A DNA stretch of 64,000 bases from Antarcticibacterium sp. 1MA-6-2 (GTDB taxonomy: Bacteria > Bacteroidota > Bacteroidia > Flavobacteriales > Flavobacteriaceae). The position numbers and the translations under genes are program-made. Location of the stretch: contig NZ_CP091036.1 of NCBI RefSeq assembly GCF_021535135.1, positions 3,286,001 through 3,350,000 of the forward strand, read 5' to 3'. The notes under the pieces are model-generated. The model was not told the origin of the DNA and did no database searches. It was given only the letters and a program-made list of their open reading frames with translations. Every line of letters starts with the position of its first letter. Position 1 is the stretch's first letter. Positions 1 to 10,384 of this stretch are shown here, piece after piece.

Positions 1-476
1 ATAAAGAATTTATGGATGTCGCTATGAGGTTAAATCCTAAAGATAAGATGATCGTAAAGGGAGAACGCATTGAAAAGTGGGTACTGAGAACCGCTTTTGA
101 AGATTATCTGCCTGCCAGTGTTGCCTGGAGACAGAAAGAGCAATTCTCGGACGGAGTTGGTTACAGCTGGATCGATACTTTAAAGGAAATGGTGAATGCG
201 CAGGTAAGCGATGAACAGCTTAAAAATGCCCACTTCAGATTCCCGGTACAACCACCAAAAAGCAAAGAAGAATATTTCTACCGTTCTATATTTTCAGAAC
301 ACTTCCCAAGCGATGCCGCTGCACTTTCTGTACCTTCGGTACCTTCTGTTGCCTGCAGTAGTCCCACTGCTCTGGAATGGGATGAATCTTTCAGGAATAT
401 GAATGATCCTTCAGGAAGAGCTGTGGCGAATGTACATTCTGAAGCTTATCAAAAAGAAGTTGCCAAGGCTGAATAA
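1..476 (+). CDS. asnB: Asparagine synthase B, C-terminal part (5' end outside window)
   Basis: This is the last ~158 codons of glutamine-hydrolysing asparagine synthetase, the ATP-dependent enzyme that amidates aspartate in the cytoplasm. Reading starts in frame at base 3 and runs to TAA at 474-476. The segment begins with 'KEFMDVAMRLNPKDKM', a conserved stretch of the C-terminal synthetase domain, followed by 'EKWVLRTAF' and the 'ASVAWRQKEQFSDGVGYSW' loop. These are diagnostic for AsnB rather than for other N-type ATP pyrophosphatases. The N-terminal glutaminase domain lies upstream of the window. A strong terminator follows immediately, so this is the end of its transcript. Confidence 0.95.
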   Translation, partial: KEFMDVAMRLNPKDKMIVKGERIEKWVLRTAFEDYLPASVAWRQKEQFSDGVGYSWIDTLKEMVNAQVSDEQLKNAHFRFPVQPPKSKEEYFYRSIFSEHFPSDAAALSVPSVPSVACSSPTALEWDESFRNMNDPSGRAVANVHSEAYQKEVAKAE

Positions 477-497
477 TTTAGTTTTGATATACCTATT

Positions 498-533
498 AAC
501 CTCACAGGTCTTCAAGACCTGTGAGGTTTTTTT
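498..533 (+). terminator. Rho-independent terminator of asnB
   Basis: A 13-base perfect stem (498-510 with 516-528) closes a TTCAA loop and is followed by seven T residues on the plus strand. It lies between asnB and the convergent Omp85-like gene. The T-run is only on the asnB side, so it mainly serves asnB. Confidence 0.9.
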
Positions 534-560
534 ATTAACGAGAATAGGGAAATTTCAGGT

Positions 561-2441
561 TTACTTAAACAAAACAGGTCGGGGTTTCCCGAATTCGAAA
601 TCCTGAAATCCAAAGTCGTTTGTATTAAAAGTGTTCGTTCGGAACAAATTGTTTCCACGACCAGGCATTTCAGGAAAAAATGAGAAGGAGAGCTGGAAAG
701 TATCAAACACCAGGTAATCATTACTTATAATAAAACCTACGCCTATTGAGTTATAGATTTCACTATTAGCAATTTGCCTTTGCTCATCACCAATTGCGGC
801 CATAGTATAGTTGAGGTAAGGGTTTAACCTGAAGCCCCATAAATTCCAGGGAGCATAAAACTGTGTTTGAAGGGTTAGCAGGAATTTTCTCGTACCATAG
901 AGCGAGCTGTGAAAGCCCTGAACACCTATATTGGAAATATCCTCATAATCTGGTCCGTAAAAACCTAAAATATTTCCATGTTCGTTAACCGTGAGCCTGT
1001 CGCCAAACGAATTTAAGCGGTTTCTCCCCCAGATAAGTTGTGGTTTCACAAATTGGCGCATCTTCCAGGTAGGGTTAAGATCAATCAACTTTGTGAAATA
1101 ATTGGCCTGGAAGGAATAGGTAGTTTGTTCGGTTCTCTTGTTTCCTAAATAAGTTCCTGCCTCAAAATTAGTGCTGAGGAAACCCCAGCTAAAATAATCT
1201 CCATAAGCCACACGTCCACCCAGGTATAAGCGGCCATGCCCGTTCTTGCGTTGGTGTCCTGCGGTTATGCCGTAGATCGTGCCTACTGGTACATCTTCAA
1301 TAATCCCATAATTAAAAATATACTGGTCTTCCACATACTGCCTTGAAGTGATTCCAATTCCCGCCAGGTAAAAGGTTTCACCTGAAAAAAATCCAATACT
1401 GTCAAATTCTGCTGAAGGTTTTTCGCGATAATCTACATTGAGCATTCTTGCGGAAGTAATGAGATTGGTTGTGCGATCATCCTGAGTATTTCCTTTAAAA
1501 ATCCGGAAGGAGTGTCCTCCCCAGAAATCGTATGTGTTGTATTTAAAACTCTCCAGTTCCATCTCCTGCAAAGGATTTTGCAAAGAATCTTTCCTGTAGT
1601 GTTGATCCAGATAAATACCTCCTGCCCATCGGGTAAAAGGGGAATAAAAGTTTCTTTCGGCATTAAAACCTTTATAGTAAGATTCATCAATATTTCTTAA
1701 ATACCTAAGGCTTGTTCTTATGTAAGTATTCTTGAGATTAGGTATGGTATAACCCAAATCATAAGCATTATCCCCCTCGTCAAACTTTCGGGTAAAGCGA
1801 GTACGGAATTCGTGTCCTGTACCTGCAAAATTTCTTTCTTTCAGTCCAACCGAAGTATGATCTGGTGAAAAGGATCCTTCAGGAATAATGCTCCAGGAAT
1901 CCAGTACTCTCACCGTTACATCTACAGAATCTCTATTTTTTCCATGGATAAACTGAGGCTTTACAAGGACACTCCTCACATGGGAGCGGGAACGTATTAA
2001 ACGTTCTGACTCTTTGAGCAAAAGAGAGTCCAGGGGAGTGTTTTCCTTAAATAAAAGAAGATCCCGAATGGGAGCGTGATTGGTCTTTTTATGCACTTTA
2101 TTACCTACAGCCTCTGCCCAGTTTCTGGGTTTTGAAACGGTATCATATATTGAATAGCCAAAGGGATCCAGAGTTTGAATAATAATATTCCTAATCACTT
2201 TACCCTGGTATGGCCTAAAATTTATTGACTTCCTTACCCTAATACCGGATCTTTTACTCTTGCTCGTAGGTTTAAAAACAAGATTATGAAGCATTTTAGT
2301 GAACTTCCTTTTTTGAGAAAATTCTTCAATCTTTTTATAAATTTCTACAGAATCCTTTTCTGTTTTATTTTCCTGGGATAATACAGGAAAGATAAAGCAG
2401 AGGAAGAATAAGAAGAAAAAGGAAATTTTTATATATTTCAT
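561..2441 (-). CDS. BamA/TamA-like outer-membrane beta-barrel protein (Omp85 superfamily)
   Basis: The product is 626 aa. A signal peptide (hydrophobic residues 5-20, cut near 'VLSQ') is followed by a region of about 150 residues that resembles a POTRA domain ('KVIRNIIIQTLDPFG', then 'VRSVLVKPQFI', 'VDVTVRVLDSWSI'). A long C-terminal barrel rich in alternating aromatic strands follows, with 'ERNFAGTGHEF' as a typical first-strand motif of the surface-antigen family. The length is shorter than BamA (about 850 aa with five POTRAs), so this looks like a single-POTRA relative found in Bacteroidota rather than the essential BamA. It probably inserts or exports something at the outer membrane; the substrate cannot be told from sequence. 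The frame is uninterrupted. Confidence 0.8.
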   Translation of the reverse strand: MKYIKISFFFLFFLCFIFPVLSQENKTEKDSVEIYKKIEEFSQKRKFTKMLHNLVFKPTSKSKRSGIRVRKSINFRPYQGKVIRNIIIQTLDPFGYSIYDTVSKPRNWAEAVGNKVHKKTNHAPIRDLLLFKENTPLDSLLLKESERLIRSRSHVRSVLVKPQFIHGKNRDSVDVTVRVLDSWSIIPEGSFSPDHTSVGLKERNFAGTGHEFRTRFTRKFDEGDNAYDLGYTIPNLKNTYIRTSLRYLRNIDESYYKGFNAERNFYSPFTRWAGGIYLDQHYRKDSLQNPLQEMELESFKYNTYDFWGGHSFRIFKGNTQDDRTTNLITSARMLNVDYREKPSAEFDSIGFFSGETFYLAGIGITSRQYVEDQYIFNYGIIEDVPVGTIYGITAGHQRKNGHGRLYLGGRVAYGDYFSWGFLSTNFEAGTYLGNKRTEQTTYSFQANYFTKLIDLNPTWKMRQFVKPQLIWGRNRLNSFGDRLTVNEHGNILGFYGPDYEDISNIGVQGFHSSLYGTRKFLLTLQTQFYAPWNLWGFRLNPYLNYTMAAIGDEQRQIANSEIYNSIGVGFIISNDYLVFDTFQLSFSFFPEMPGRGNNLFRTNTFNTNDFGFQDFEFGKPRPVLFK

Positions 2442-2540
2442 GCTTTATACAGGGAGCAAAAGGTTTAGGGCGATCTTTGCCGGAAATAAATTAATAAAAA
2501 TAGATTTAAATATGAGTTAATGAAACGGCCATCTATTTAC

Positions 2541-2903
2541 TTAATCAAAATGTAAAAAAGCATCTTCTAAATGTTCCAGCCGGGTGCCGGATTTGTTTTT
2601 AATTATAGCTACAATGTCAAACCGAACCTCCACATCCATCTCATTAGCTGTCACAAAATGGTCTACTGCTTTGACCAGTCGCTGAATTTGGCGACCCTTA
2701 AGAAACTCCTGCGGATTTCCAAAATCAGGGGTGCTTCTGGTCTTTACCTCTACAATAGCCAAAATACTATCCTTTCTCGCTATAATATCTACTTCAGCTT
2801 TTTGGTATATAAAATTTCTTGCAACAATTTCATATCCTTTCTTCAGTAAAAATTCTACTGCCAGATCTTCTCCCTTTTTGCCAAGTTCATTGTGTGCTGC
2901 CAT
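2541..2903 (-). CDS. yraN: YraN family (UPF0102) endonuclease-fold protein
   Basis: The product is 120 aa, full length for the family. The start 'NELGKKGEDLAVEFLLKKGY' carries the usual G-x-x-G-E-x-x-A helix. The restriction-endonuclease-like core follows: 'AEVDIIARK' then 'AIVEVKTRS', i.e. the E-x-D...E-x-K catalytic layout of PD-(D/E)xK folds. YraN proteins are widespread and poorly characterised; a role in DNA processing is assumed from the fold only. The gene stands alone between the Omp85-like gene and a lipoprotein gene, both on the same strand. Confidence 0.9.
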   Translation of the reverse strand: MAAHNELGKKGEDLAVEFLLKKGYEIVARNFIYQKAEVDIIARKDSILAIVEVKTRSTPDFGNPQEFLKGRQIQRLVKAVDHFVTANEMDVEVRFDIVAIIKNKSGTRLEHLEDAFLHFD

Positions 2904-2964
2904 ACCTATTGAGGAATAAAACTAGTAAAAGTAGCTTATTCTCAATATTTTACAAATGGATTGG

Positions 2965-3532
2965 CTAAAGTTTATATATTATCGTTTGCACTTTCAAATT
3001 AAGCTTGGCTATTTCTTCGGGAGTAGCTTCAATTATATGGTCGCCATAATGGTCATTTTTTGTTTCCCCTTCGGGAGATACAAACACTCTAAGGTTACTA
3101 TCTTCAAGTTTTCCATCATTCCACATTACAGCGCCACTATAATCCCAACCAAAACCATAAAAGGAAATCTCCTTTTCATTCAATTTGTTTAATTCATCGT
3201 AGGTGGTACCTATTTTTAAACCTGTTGATGATTTCCATTTTCCATTACCTGAGAACCTGATATCATTTACTTCAGTTTTAGCAGAATTCTTCCAGGTGAT
3301 CTGCACCTCATCAGGCGTATCGGCATACAGGATGGAGTAGGGCATTTCTACTGTGCCTTCTTCAAAAACACCCACGTCTTCTCTTGCATTAGCCTCCGGG
3401 TATATTCTCTTAAGTTCTTCAGCATCTAATTTTGCAAGGCTTTCCAGTATAAATTTATCTTCAGTTGCTTAGTTTCGTACTTTTACACGAGTAAATTCCC
3501 ACAAGTAAAAGCAAAACAAAAATTTTTCTCAT
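2965..3532 (-). CDS. Predicted lipoprotein of unknown function (one RCCGGY scar)
   Basis: I do not recognise a family. The ATG at 3532 gives a short lipoprotein signal 'MRKIFVLLLLVGIYSCKST' with the lipobox cysteine at residue 16. The frame is lost at 3467-3473, where the plus strand reads GCTTAGT. Replacing it by GCCGGT joins '..KSTK-PA-TEDKFIL' to the long downstream frame and gives a 188-aa protein with a whole number of codons. The body is hydrophilic and contains 'EVQITWKNSAKTEV' and 'GFGWDYSGAV', suggesting a small periplasmic domain tethered to the membrane. Without the repair, the signal peptide would be separated from the domain. Confidence 0.65.
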
Positions 3533-3647
3533 TATGGTTAAGTTTGGGATAAAATTAGACACATTTCCCGCTCCGGCACTGTCTTTTACAAGAATTTAAC
3601 GCGTAATATAAGGCAGTTGCTTACCTTTACACCCTTAAAATTTTAAG

Positions 3648-5729
3648 ATGAATAAACCTTCACAACGATACACTATTACCGCTGCTTTGCCCTATACCAA
3701 TGGGCCTATTCATATTGGTCATCTTGCAGGAGTTTATGTGCCTGCCGATATTTATGCCAGATTTTTAAGGATGCAGGGGATTGATGTTGCTTTTGTTTGT
3801 GGGAGCGATGAACATGGGGTTGCTATCCCGATGAAAGCCAAGAAAGAAGGAATCACTCCACAAGAGTTGATAGATAAATATCACTCTATTATAAAACAGT
3901 CATTTGTAGACTTTGGGGTATCATTTGATAATTATTCAAGGACCTCGGCCGATGTACATCACAAAACAGCTTCTGAATTTTTCAGAAAATTATATGACGA
4001 GGGGAAATTTATAGAAGATACAAACGAGCAGTTGTACGACGCTGAAGCCAATCAATTTTTGGCCGACAGATTTGTAACCGGAACCTGCCCGAAATGTGGC
4101 AATCCTGAAGCTTACGGAGACCAGTGTGAAAACTGCGGAACGTCTTTAAACGCGACAGATCTCATCAATCCCAAATCGGCTATTACAGGTTCTGTGCCTA
4201 CAATGAAACAAACCCGCCACTGGTATTTACCTTTAGATCAGTATGAAAGCTGGCTGAAAGAGTGGATTATCGAAGGACATAAGAGAGACTGGAAAGTTAA
4301 TGTGTACGGACAGGTTAAATCCTGGATAGATGACGGGTTAAGAGCTCGTGCCGTAACCCGTGACCTGGATTGGGGAATTCCTGTACCTGTTGAAGGAGCT
4401 GATGGAAAGGTACTTTATGTATGGTTTGATGCGCCTATAGGATATATTTCTTCTACCAAGGAATGGGCAGAGAGAGAAGGTAAAAACTGGGAGGATTACT
4501 GGAAAGCTGATGATACAAAGCTGGTACATTTTATTGGGAAAGACAACATCGTGTTTCACTGTGTAATTTTTCCTATAATGCTTAAAGCTGAAGGTAGCTA
4601 TATCCTTCCTGAAAACGTTCCTGCCAACGAATTTCTTAATCTGGAAGGAAAAAAATTGTCAACTTCTAAAAACTGGGCAGTTTGGCTGCACGAATATTTA
4701 CAGGATTTTCCGGGTCAGCAGGACGTGCTGCGATATGTTTTAACAGCAAATGCACCGGAGACCAAAGACAATGATTTTACCTGGAAAGATTTCCAGGCGC
4801 GGAATAATAATGAACTGGTGGCAATTTTCGGAAATTTCATAAACCGCGTGGTTGTACTAACCGACAAATATTACGAAGGAGAAGTACCTGCTCCGGGAGC
4901 ATATACTGAAGTTGATGAAGAAACACTGGCGACTTTAAGAGCCTATCCTTCAGTGATAGCGAGCTCTATAGATAAATACAGGTTTAGGGAAGCGCAGGGC
5001 GAATTGATGAACCTGGCAAGGCTGGGGAATAAATATCTGGCAGATGAAGAACCGTGGAAGCTGATAAAAACTGATGCCGAACGCGTAAAGACAGTAATGT
5101 ATGTGGCACTACAAATAGCTTCAGCACTGGCAACTTTGAGTGAGCCTTTTCTGCCGTTTACTTCAGCAAAACTGAAGAAGATCCTTAATATGGAACAGGA
5201 TGAAAAGAGTCTTTCTTCAGGAACTTTATGGAATGAAATTGCTACAAAAGAAGCCTTGCTGGCCGCAGGGAACAAAATTGGAAAGGCAGAACTGCTTTTC
5301 AGCAAAATAGAAGATGAACAAATTCAGGAACAATTGAACAAATTGGAAACAACTAAAGCCGCTAACGAAGCCGAAAATAAGAAAGTGGAGCCACAAAAAG
5401 AAACTGCAACCTTTGAAGATTTTTCTAAAATGGACCTGCGGGTTGGAACTATTGTGGAAGCCACTAAAATGCCTAAAGCTGATAAGCTTTTGGTTCTTAA
5501 AATTAATACCGGGATAGACACCCGTACAATAGTATCGGGAATTGCACAAAGTTTTAAGCCTGAAGAGATCATTGGCAAAAAAGTTACTGTACTGGTCAAC
5601 CTCGCTCCAAGAAAATTAAGAGGAGTAGAGAGTGAAGGAATGATCCTAATGACAGAAAATGCAGAAGGAAAGCTTGTTTTTCTTAATCCTGACACAGAAG
5701 GAGTGGAGAACGGGGCAGTTATTTCGTAA
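3648..5729 (+). CDS. metG: Methionyl-tRNA synthetase with C-terminal tRNA-binding domain
   Basis: The 693-aa cytoplasmic enzyme charges tRNA-Met. The class I signature is '[14 protein letters not shown]' (HIGH motif, residues 15-28). The zinc knuckle is '[18 protein letters not shown]' (about 146-163) and the KMSKS-type loop is 'KLSTSKNW' (about 340). The anticodon-binding helical domain follows. Residues about 585-693 are an EMAP-II/Trbp111 oligonucleotide-binding domain ('[11 protein letters not shown]', '[17 protein letters not shown]'), which gives the long, dimeric bacterial form of MetG. The frame is intact, so this gene has no RCCGGY position. The 3' end runs straight into the GIY-YIG repeat element. 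Confidence 0.97.
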   Translation: MNKPSQRYTITAALPYTNGPIHIGHLAGVYVPADIYARFLRMQGIDVAFVCGSDEHGVAIPMKAKKEGITPQELIDKYHSIIKQSFVDFGVSFDNYSRTSADVHHKTASEFFRKLYDEGKFIEDTNEQLYDAEANQFLADRFVTGTCPKCGNPEAYGDQCENCGTSLNATDLINPKSAITGSVPTMKQTRHWYLPLDQYESWLKEWIIEGHKRDWKVNVYGQVKSWIDDGLRARAVTRDLDWGIPVPVEGADGKVLYVWFDAPIGYISSTKEWAEREGKNWEDYWKADDTKLVHFIGKDNIVFHCVIFPIMLKAEGSYILPENVPANEFLNLEGKKLSTSKNWAVWLHEYLQDFPGQQDVLRYVLTANAPETKDNDFTWKDFQARNNNELVAIFGNFINRVVVLTDKYYEGEVPAPGAYTEVDEETLATLRAYPSVIASSIDKYRFREAQGELMNLARLGNKYLADEEPWKLIKTDAERVKTVMYVALQIASALATLSEPFLPFTSAKLKKILNMEQDEKSLSSGTLWNEIATKEALLAAGNKIGKAELLFSKIEDEQIQEQLNKLETTKAANEAENKKVEPQKETATFEDFSKMDLRVGTIVEATKMPKADKLLVLKINTGIDTRTIVSGIAQSFKPEEIIGKKVTVLVNLAPRKLRGVESEGMILMTENAEGKLVFLNPDTEGVENGAVIS

Positions 5730-5744
5730 ATTGATCTTTCAAAA

Positions 5745-5835
5745 GGTCTCGATTGCGCTCGACATGACACTGGTTTTTGTTGACAATGTAGGGCGTTATC
5801 TGTAGTTCCATGTCACCCCGAGCGCAGTCGAGGGG
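5745..5835. repeat. Inverted pair of 25-base hairpin repeats, left of the GIY-YIG gene
   Basis: Two copies of a 25-base unit lie head to head: 5745-5769 (minus orientation, ending CATGACA) and 5811-5835 (plus orientation, starting TGTCACC). They share the core GAGCGCARTCGAG and are 41 bases apart, so the pair can fold into one large imperfect cruciform. Each unit is also a small hairpin. The same pair appears mirrored at 6229-6315 on the other side of the GIY-YIG gene. No further copies were seen in the window. The arrangement resembles REP doublets (REPIN/BIME) in Proteobacteria. Confidence 0.85.
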
Positions 5836-5889
5836 TTATTATGAATACTACACTTAATTAAGTACTGAACCTTTATTTTAAATTTAGAA

Positions 5890-6207
5890 ATGAAACGTTA
5901 TTATGTATACATAGTAGAATGTTCAGACAATTTGCTGTATACAGGAATAACGAACAATATTTCCAGAAGGATAGAAGAACATAATGCGGGATTAAACCGA
6001 ACTAGCTTCACATATAAAAGAAGACCTGTTATGTTGAAATTCCACCAGGAATTTAATGATGTTAACCAGGCAATATTTTTTGAGAAGAAAATAAAAAAGT
6101 GGAGTGCTCAGAAGAAAAGAGCTTTAATTGGAGGCGAGTTTGAATTACTTCAAATTTTAGCAGAGTGCAGGAATGCCAGCCATTCTGATTACAAACCGGA
6201 AGAATAA
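5890..6207 (+). CDS. Small GIY-YIG nuclease (UPF0213/YhbQ-like) inside a repeat element
   Basis: The product is 105 aa, a single GIY-YIG domain. The two motif strands are 'RYYVYIVECSD' and 'LLYTGITNN'. The catalytic arginine is in 'ISRRIEEHN', and the metal-binding glutamate is in 'AIFFEKKIKKWS'. There is no extra DNA-binding domain, so binding specificity would have to come from the domain itself or a partner. The gene is flanked on both sides by inverted pairs of the same 25-base hairpin repeat, and the whole ~570-base unit sits between metG and a histone-deacetylase gene. Family members are usually annotated as repair-like endonucleases without known function. The context suggests that the nuclease acts on or spreads the repeat, much as RAYT transposases do for REP sequences; this is inference. 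Confidence 0.85.
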   Translation: MKRYYVYIVECSDNLLYTGITNNISRRIEEHNAGLNRTSFTYKRRPVMLKFHQEFNDVNQAIFFEKKIKKWSAQKKRALIGGEFELLQILAECRNASHSDYKPEE

Positions 6208-6228
6208 CATAATCAGTTATTAACCTCT

Positions 6229-6315
6229 TGTCACCCCGAGCGCAGTCGAGGGGTTACCTGGGAAGGAAGAATAATTTTACTAAATGAGGAGGTCTCGACT
6301 GCGCTCGACCTGACA
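6229..6315. repeat. Inverted pair of 25-base hairpin repeats, right of the GIY-YIG gene
   Basis: Unit 6229-6253 (TGTCACCCC start, identical over 25 bases to 5811-5835) is followed by the inverted unit 6291-6315. That unit matches 5745-5769 except at two positions: T/C in the core and A/C near the end. The spacer is 37 bases. The order of units around the gene is therefore inverted, direct, gene, direct, inverted: a mirror-symmetric element. Confidence 0.85.
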
Positions 6316-6357
6316 TTAACTAAAATTAATGAGAGAACGGTTGTCCACATAATAAGC

Positions 6358-7262
6358 ATGCTCAGAATCGCCTACCACACAATCTACAAACATCCTTTAC
6401 CGGAAGGTCACAGATTTCCAATGGAAAAATATGAGCTGCTGCCGAAACAATTATTGCACGAAGGCACCTGTACGCCTGAAAATTTCTTTGAACCTGAACT
6501 TAGCTGCCGATGAACATATTCTTGCTGTTCATACTGCGGAATATTTACAGAATTTAAAGGAGCTTACTGTTAACCCCCGGGCCGTTCGAAAAACAGGTTT
6601 TCCTCTTTCTGAAGCTTTGGTACAAAGGGAAATAATTATTGCCGGAGGAACCATTAAAGGAGCAGAACTTGCTTTGAAAAATGGGATTGCATTAAATATA
6701 GCGGGAGGTACCCATCATGCCTATTCGGGTCACGGTGAAGCTTTTTGTTTGCTGAACGATCAGGCAATAGCCGCGAGATTTCTTCAGAAAAACAACTTAG
6801 CGAAAAAAATTCTCATTGTAGATCTGGACGTACATCAGGGAAATGGAACTGCAGAAATTTTTGAAGGAGATGATTCTGTTTTTACCTTTAGTATGCATGG
6901 GAAGAATAATTATCCATTTAAGAAAGAAACTTCAGATCTTGACATTCCTCTCCCTGATGGTACTTAGTGACGCTGAATATCTCAAAATTCTCAAAAATAT
7001 CCTGCCGCAGCTTATCCAGGAACAAAAGCCGGATTTTATTTTCTACCTGAGCGGAGTAGATATAATTTTAACAGATAAACTGGGGAAATTGGGTTGTACT
7101 GTAGACGGCTGTAAAGAAAGAGATCGTTTTGTATTGGAAACTTGCCGCGATCATAGTATTGCGGTTCAGATAAGTATGGGGGGAGGTTACTCTCCGGACA
7201 TCAGGACAATAATTGAAGCTCATTCCAACACTTACAGATTGGCGAAGGAACTTTATTTTTAG
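6358..7262 (+). CDS. Histone-deacetylase/AcuC-family hydrolase (two RCCGGY scars)
   Basis: Zn-dependent deacetylase of the arginase/HDAC fold, 300 aa after repair. The start 'MLRIAYHTIYKHPLPEGHRFP' (ATG 6358) is typical of the bacterial family. Motifs in order are 'AGGTHHAYSGHGEAFC' (two active-site histidines), 'ILIVDLDVHQGNGTAEIF' (zinc ligands D and H), 'FSMHGKNNYPF', and 'YLSGVDIILTDKLG', the usual place of the third ligand (D). Two breaks occur. At 6498-6504 ACTTAGC replaces ACCGGC, giving 'FFEPEPAADEHIL'. At 6962-6968 ACTTAGT replaces ACCGGT, restoring the conserved 'PLPDGTGD'. With both repaired the gene has exactly 301 codons. The natural substrate is unknown; such enzymes deacetylate small amines or protein lysines. 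Confidence 0.9.
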
Positions 7263-7375
7263 GCAAATTTCAAAATAAGGGGTATAAAAAATTTCACATA
7301 CCTCTCTCATATCGTGAGGTTTAATTCTTATCTTTAATCGCCCTACCTCATTAAGAATCATTTAATTATTAAGTT

Positions 7376-10156
7376 ATGAAGAAGCTAACAGTCCTTCTGG
7401 TGTTGCTTGTGTTCTGCTTTCAGGAACAGAATGCTCAAAATTTTAAGGCAGATGATATCAATATCGAGTACGAGCGATTTGTTCTGCCCAATGGTTTAAA
7501 ACTCCTGGTTCACGAGGATCCAAAGGCTCCTATAGTAGCCGTAAACGTTTGGTACCACGTCGGTTCTAAAAATGAGAAGCCGGGGAAGAGTGGTTTTGCA
7601 CATCTTTTTGAACACTTGATGTTCAATGGGAGCGAAAATTTTAATGATGATTACTTTCAGGCGATAGAAAGAATTGGGGGAACTGATGTGAACGGAACAA
7701 CCAACGTAGACAGGACCAATTATTTCCAGAACGTCCCGGTGTCTGCCCTCGACCAGGTTCTTTTTCTGGAGTCAGACAGAATGGGGCATATGCTGGGTGC
7801 CATTACTCAGGAGTTGCTTGATGAGCAGAGGGGAGTGGTACAAAACGAGAAGCGACAGGGAGAGAATCAACCATATGGTCAACAGTGGAATTATCTTACC
7901 CGTGCTCTTTATCCTAAGGGTCATCCATATTCCTGGACAGTAATTGGAGAAATGGAAGATCTAAATGCAGCGACTTTAGAAGATGTTCAGGAATGGTTCA
8001 AATCTTATTACGGTGCTGCAAATGCTGTCATTGCAATTGCTTACGACATAAAACCGCAGGAGGCCTATGATAAAGTACTTAAGTATTTTGGACATATTCC
8101 CCCGGGACCCACCATCGAGCGGCAGGAGAGAAATATACCTGAACATGGAACGGACACTTACCAGGTTTATGAAGATCGCGTTCCCGAAAGCAGGGTTCTT
8201 TTTGCCTGGAACACTCCTGAATTTGGGACGCGACAGGACATTCATATGGATCTTATAGCCGGAATATTAAGTAGTGGAAAGAATTCGCGGCTTTATAAGA
8301 AACTTGTTTACGAAGATCAAACAGTGGGTTATGTAAATGCTTATCAGGCTTCTGCGGAAATTGCCAGCAGATTTATTGTTTCTGCTAATGTTAAACCTGG
8401 AGAAGATGTGGAAAATGTAAGAACTACTCTTTTAGCTGAAATTGAAAATTTGATAAATAATGGACCTACAGAGGCTGAACTAAAGCGGGTAAAAGCCGAA
8501 TACTTTGCAAATTTTATAAAGGGAATGGAAAGAATAGGTGGTTTTGGAGGAGTAAGCGACATCCTTGCTTCTAATGAAACTTATTTTGGCGATGCTTCTT
8601 ACTATAAAACGGTTCTGGAATATGCCGAAGAAGCAACAGCAGAAGATCTTAAAAAAACTGCTCAGGAATGGCTAACAAAAGGGAAACACACACTTATAGC
8701 AAATCCATTTCCTGATTATACGGTAACTCCTTCAACATTAGACCGCTCCAGCTTACCTGAATTAGGAGTGGCCAAAAGCAGTAAGTTTCCTGAAGTAGAA
8801 CGTGCAAAACTTTCTAACGGAATGGAAATCGTTCTTGCCAGAAGAGAAGGAGTTCCTACCATTGCTATGAATTTAATGTTCAACGCAGGCTATAAAACTG
8901 ACCATCTGTCTAAACCCGGAACAGCAGCCCTGGCAATGAATTTACTGGATGAAGGCACTAAAAATATGGATGCCCTGGAAATAAGTGAAAAACTGCAATT
9001 ATTAGGAGCCGATCTATATACAGGGTCTGACCAGGATATTTCATCTGTAGGAATGAGTACCTTAAAGCCAACCCTGGATGAAAGTCTCAGTTTGTTGGCA
9101 GATGTTGTTCTTAACCCTGCTTTCGATGAGAAGGAATTTCAGCGATTAAAAACAGAACAACTTAACGGTATAAAACGGGAGAAGTCACAGCTTAAGTGAC
9201 AATGGCATTAAGATCAATGAATAAATATTTATATGGAGAAGATCATCCTTATGCCAACCCTTACACCAGTAGTGGCTATGAGAGTACTGTGGAAAATTTG
9301 ACAAGGAAAGACGTGGTCGATTTTTATAACACCTGGTTGAAACCAAATAATGCAACATTGGTTGTGACAGGAGATGTGACTATGCAGGAACTGAAATCGA
9401 AATTAGAGAACTCCCTTAAAAATTGGAAGAAAGGTGATGTTCCCAATATTACTTTTAATGAACCCAAGCAGGCATCCGGAAACACTCTTTATCTAATCAA
9501 CTTACCGGAGTCACAACAGACTGTAATTATAGCAGGTCACTTAACAGAAAAGTACGGAGACTTAAATGAACTGGCGGTAGAGCAAATGGTGAGCATCCTT
9601 GGTGGAGAATTTACCTCCCGTATCAACATGAATTTGAGGGAAGATAAACATTGGGCTTACGGAGCGAGCGGATTTGTAATGAACGCGCAACAGGAGAGGC
9701 CTTTTATATTATATGCCCCCGTACAAACCGACAAGACTGCAGAGTCTATCGTGGAGCTCAAAAAAGAAATTGAAGAATTTATTACTTCCAGGCTTAGCAA
9801 CACAGGAGGAGCTTGATAAAGTGAAGACGAACAAAGTACTTGCACTTCCCGGCCAGTGGGAGACAAATTCTTCCGTCAACAGTTCTCTTTACAACCTTGT
9901 AAAGTACGATCTTGATGACGACTATTATCAGAGTTATGATGCTAATGTGAGGAATCTGCAAATAGGAGATTTACACGAGGTGAGTAAGATGGTGGTTAAG
10001 CCGAAAGAAATAAACTGGTTTGTAGTGGGAGACAGGGCAAAAATAGCGTCCAAATTGGATGAACTGGGATTTGATTCTATTATAGAAATAGATGCTGATG
10101 GTAAACCTCTTACTCCTGCTGTTAAGAAACAGGATGTGCCTGATCTTAAAAATTAG
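7376..10156 (+). CDS. Secreted M16 family (insulinase-type) zinc peptidase (two RCCGGY scars)
   Basis: The repaired product is 925 aa with a signal peptide (residues 1-20, 'VLLVLLVFCFQEQNAQ') and two M16 halves. The active half carries the inverted zinc motif HxxEH in 'HLFEHLMFNGSENF' and the downstream glutamate region 'EQRGVVQNEKRQGENQP'. The second half ('RAKLSNGMEIVLARREGVP') lacks it, as usual. The frame is broken at 9190-9197 (GCTTAAGT for GCCGGT, giving 'REKSQPVTMALR') and at 9792-9798 (GCTTAGC for GCCGGC, giving 'SRPATQEELDKVK'). Both repairs match the family. It probably degrades peptides in the periplasm. A weak hairpin follows the stop. Confidence 0.9.
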
Positions 10157-10246
10157 AAATTTTGGTTTAACTGAAGAAGCATCCAGGCTGTTCAAATAGC
10201 TTACAATTCGGGGAGGATTAATTGGCAGCAGAGCTGGCTCTTGAAT

Positions 10247-10282
10247 GAATGCCATGAAAATTGCAGGAGGCATTCGTCTTTT
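10247..10282 (+). terminator. Possible terminator after the M16 peptidase
   Basis: GAATGCC (10247-10253) pairs with GGCATTC (10269-10275) over a 15-base loop, followed by a T-rich GTCTTTT tract. The stem is short. The rest of the 228-base gap 10157-10384 shows nothing recognisable. Confidence 0.4.
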
Positions 10283-10384
10283 ACATTAAAAAGTAAAACT
10301 GAAGGGAGACCGAGAAGTCCGCAGTTATTTTTACCTTTTGGATGGGGACTTAACTTCTGAATTTTAATTAATACAAAATTTAAT

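Noticed and set aside
1512..1700. Many long ORFs antisense to or out of frame with clear genes
   Set aside because: They overlap well-supported genes on the other strand or frame and show no recognisable protein features.
6004..6007. CTAG in the GIY-YIG gene as another scar
   Set aside because: The frame is intact on both sides and the residues fit the family, so this CTAG seems genuine.
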